From assembly GCA_001781275.1 (NCBI GenBank), contig MFLH01000013.1, positions 1-5,650 of the forward strand: a DNA stretch of 5,650 nt, in the 5' to 3' direction. The DNA comes from Candidatus Kaiserbacteria bacterium RIFCSPHIGHO2_02_FULL_54_11b (GTDB taxonomy: Bacteria; Patescibacteriota; Minisyncoccia; Phycocordibacterales; UBA2100). The first letter of the stretch is position 1; each line of letters begins with the position of its first letter. Of the stretch, positions 5,650-5,650 are shown piece after piece. Position numbers and translations under genes: made by a program. A model generated the notes under the pieces. That model saw only the letters and a program-made list of their open reading frames with translations. It did not search any database and had not been told where the DNA came from.

Positions 5650-5650
5650 C

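Overview
The window looks like a compact bacterial chromosome segment, most likely from the Candidate Phyla Radiation (Patescibacteria, Parcubacteria-like). I infer this from remembered family resemblance, not from a search. The pointers are: the 3' end of a membrane-associated protein of a style I know from Parcubacteria; a cysteinyl-tRNA synthetase (CysRS) with the variant zinc-site block HIPVHHNNEIAQS and an extra GHLTSDADEGDD segment; and a leucyl-tRNA synthetase (LeuRS) with GHWYAF after its HIGH-type motif and extra domains in its editing module. All genes read with the standard code and end in TAA.

Layout. 2-409 (+) is the C-terminal part of a DUF5671-like protein. 410-583 is a short spacer with several small inverted repeats, a fragment resembling the 5' end of a tRNA-Glu gene, and a possible extended -10 promoter placed so that leuS would be leaderless. 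584-3970 (+) is leuS, an unusually long LeuRS of 1128 residues. 3973-5466 (-) is cysS. 5470-5649 (-) is the last 59 codons of a CorA-like divalent-cation transporter, three bases upstream of cysS and probably in the same operon. leuS and cysS converge, with two bases between their stop codons.

The outstanding feature is the LeuRS. Its editing domain (CP1) carries two complete extra domains in frame. The first is an RBBP9/YdeN-type alpha/beta serine hydrolase (about residues 238-419, GHSLGG nucleophile elbow) just before the threonine-rich editing motif. The second is a Nudix hydrolase (about residues 548-706, perfect Nudix box at 599-621) just after the HDERD editing motif. The LeuRS sequence resumes cleanly after each one, and both the synthetic and editing motifs are intact. 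One chain therefore appears to combine aminoacylation, post-transfer editing, a serine hydrolase fold and a Nudix fold. A plausible but untested reading is that the additions handle by-products of the synthetase, such as misacylated products, aminoacyl adenylates or Ap4A-like dinucleotides.

Functionally, two of the four genes charge tRNA (Leu, Cys), one is probably a Mg2+/divalent-cation channel, and one is of unknown function.
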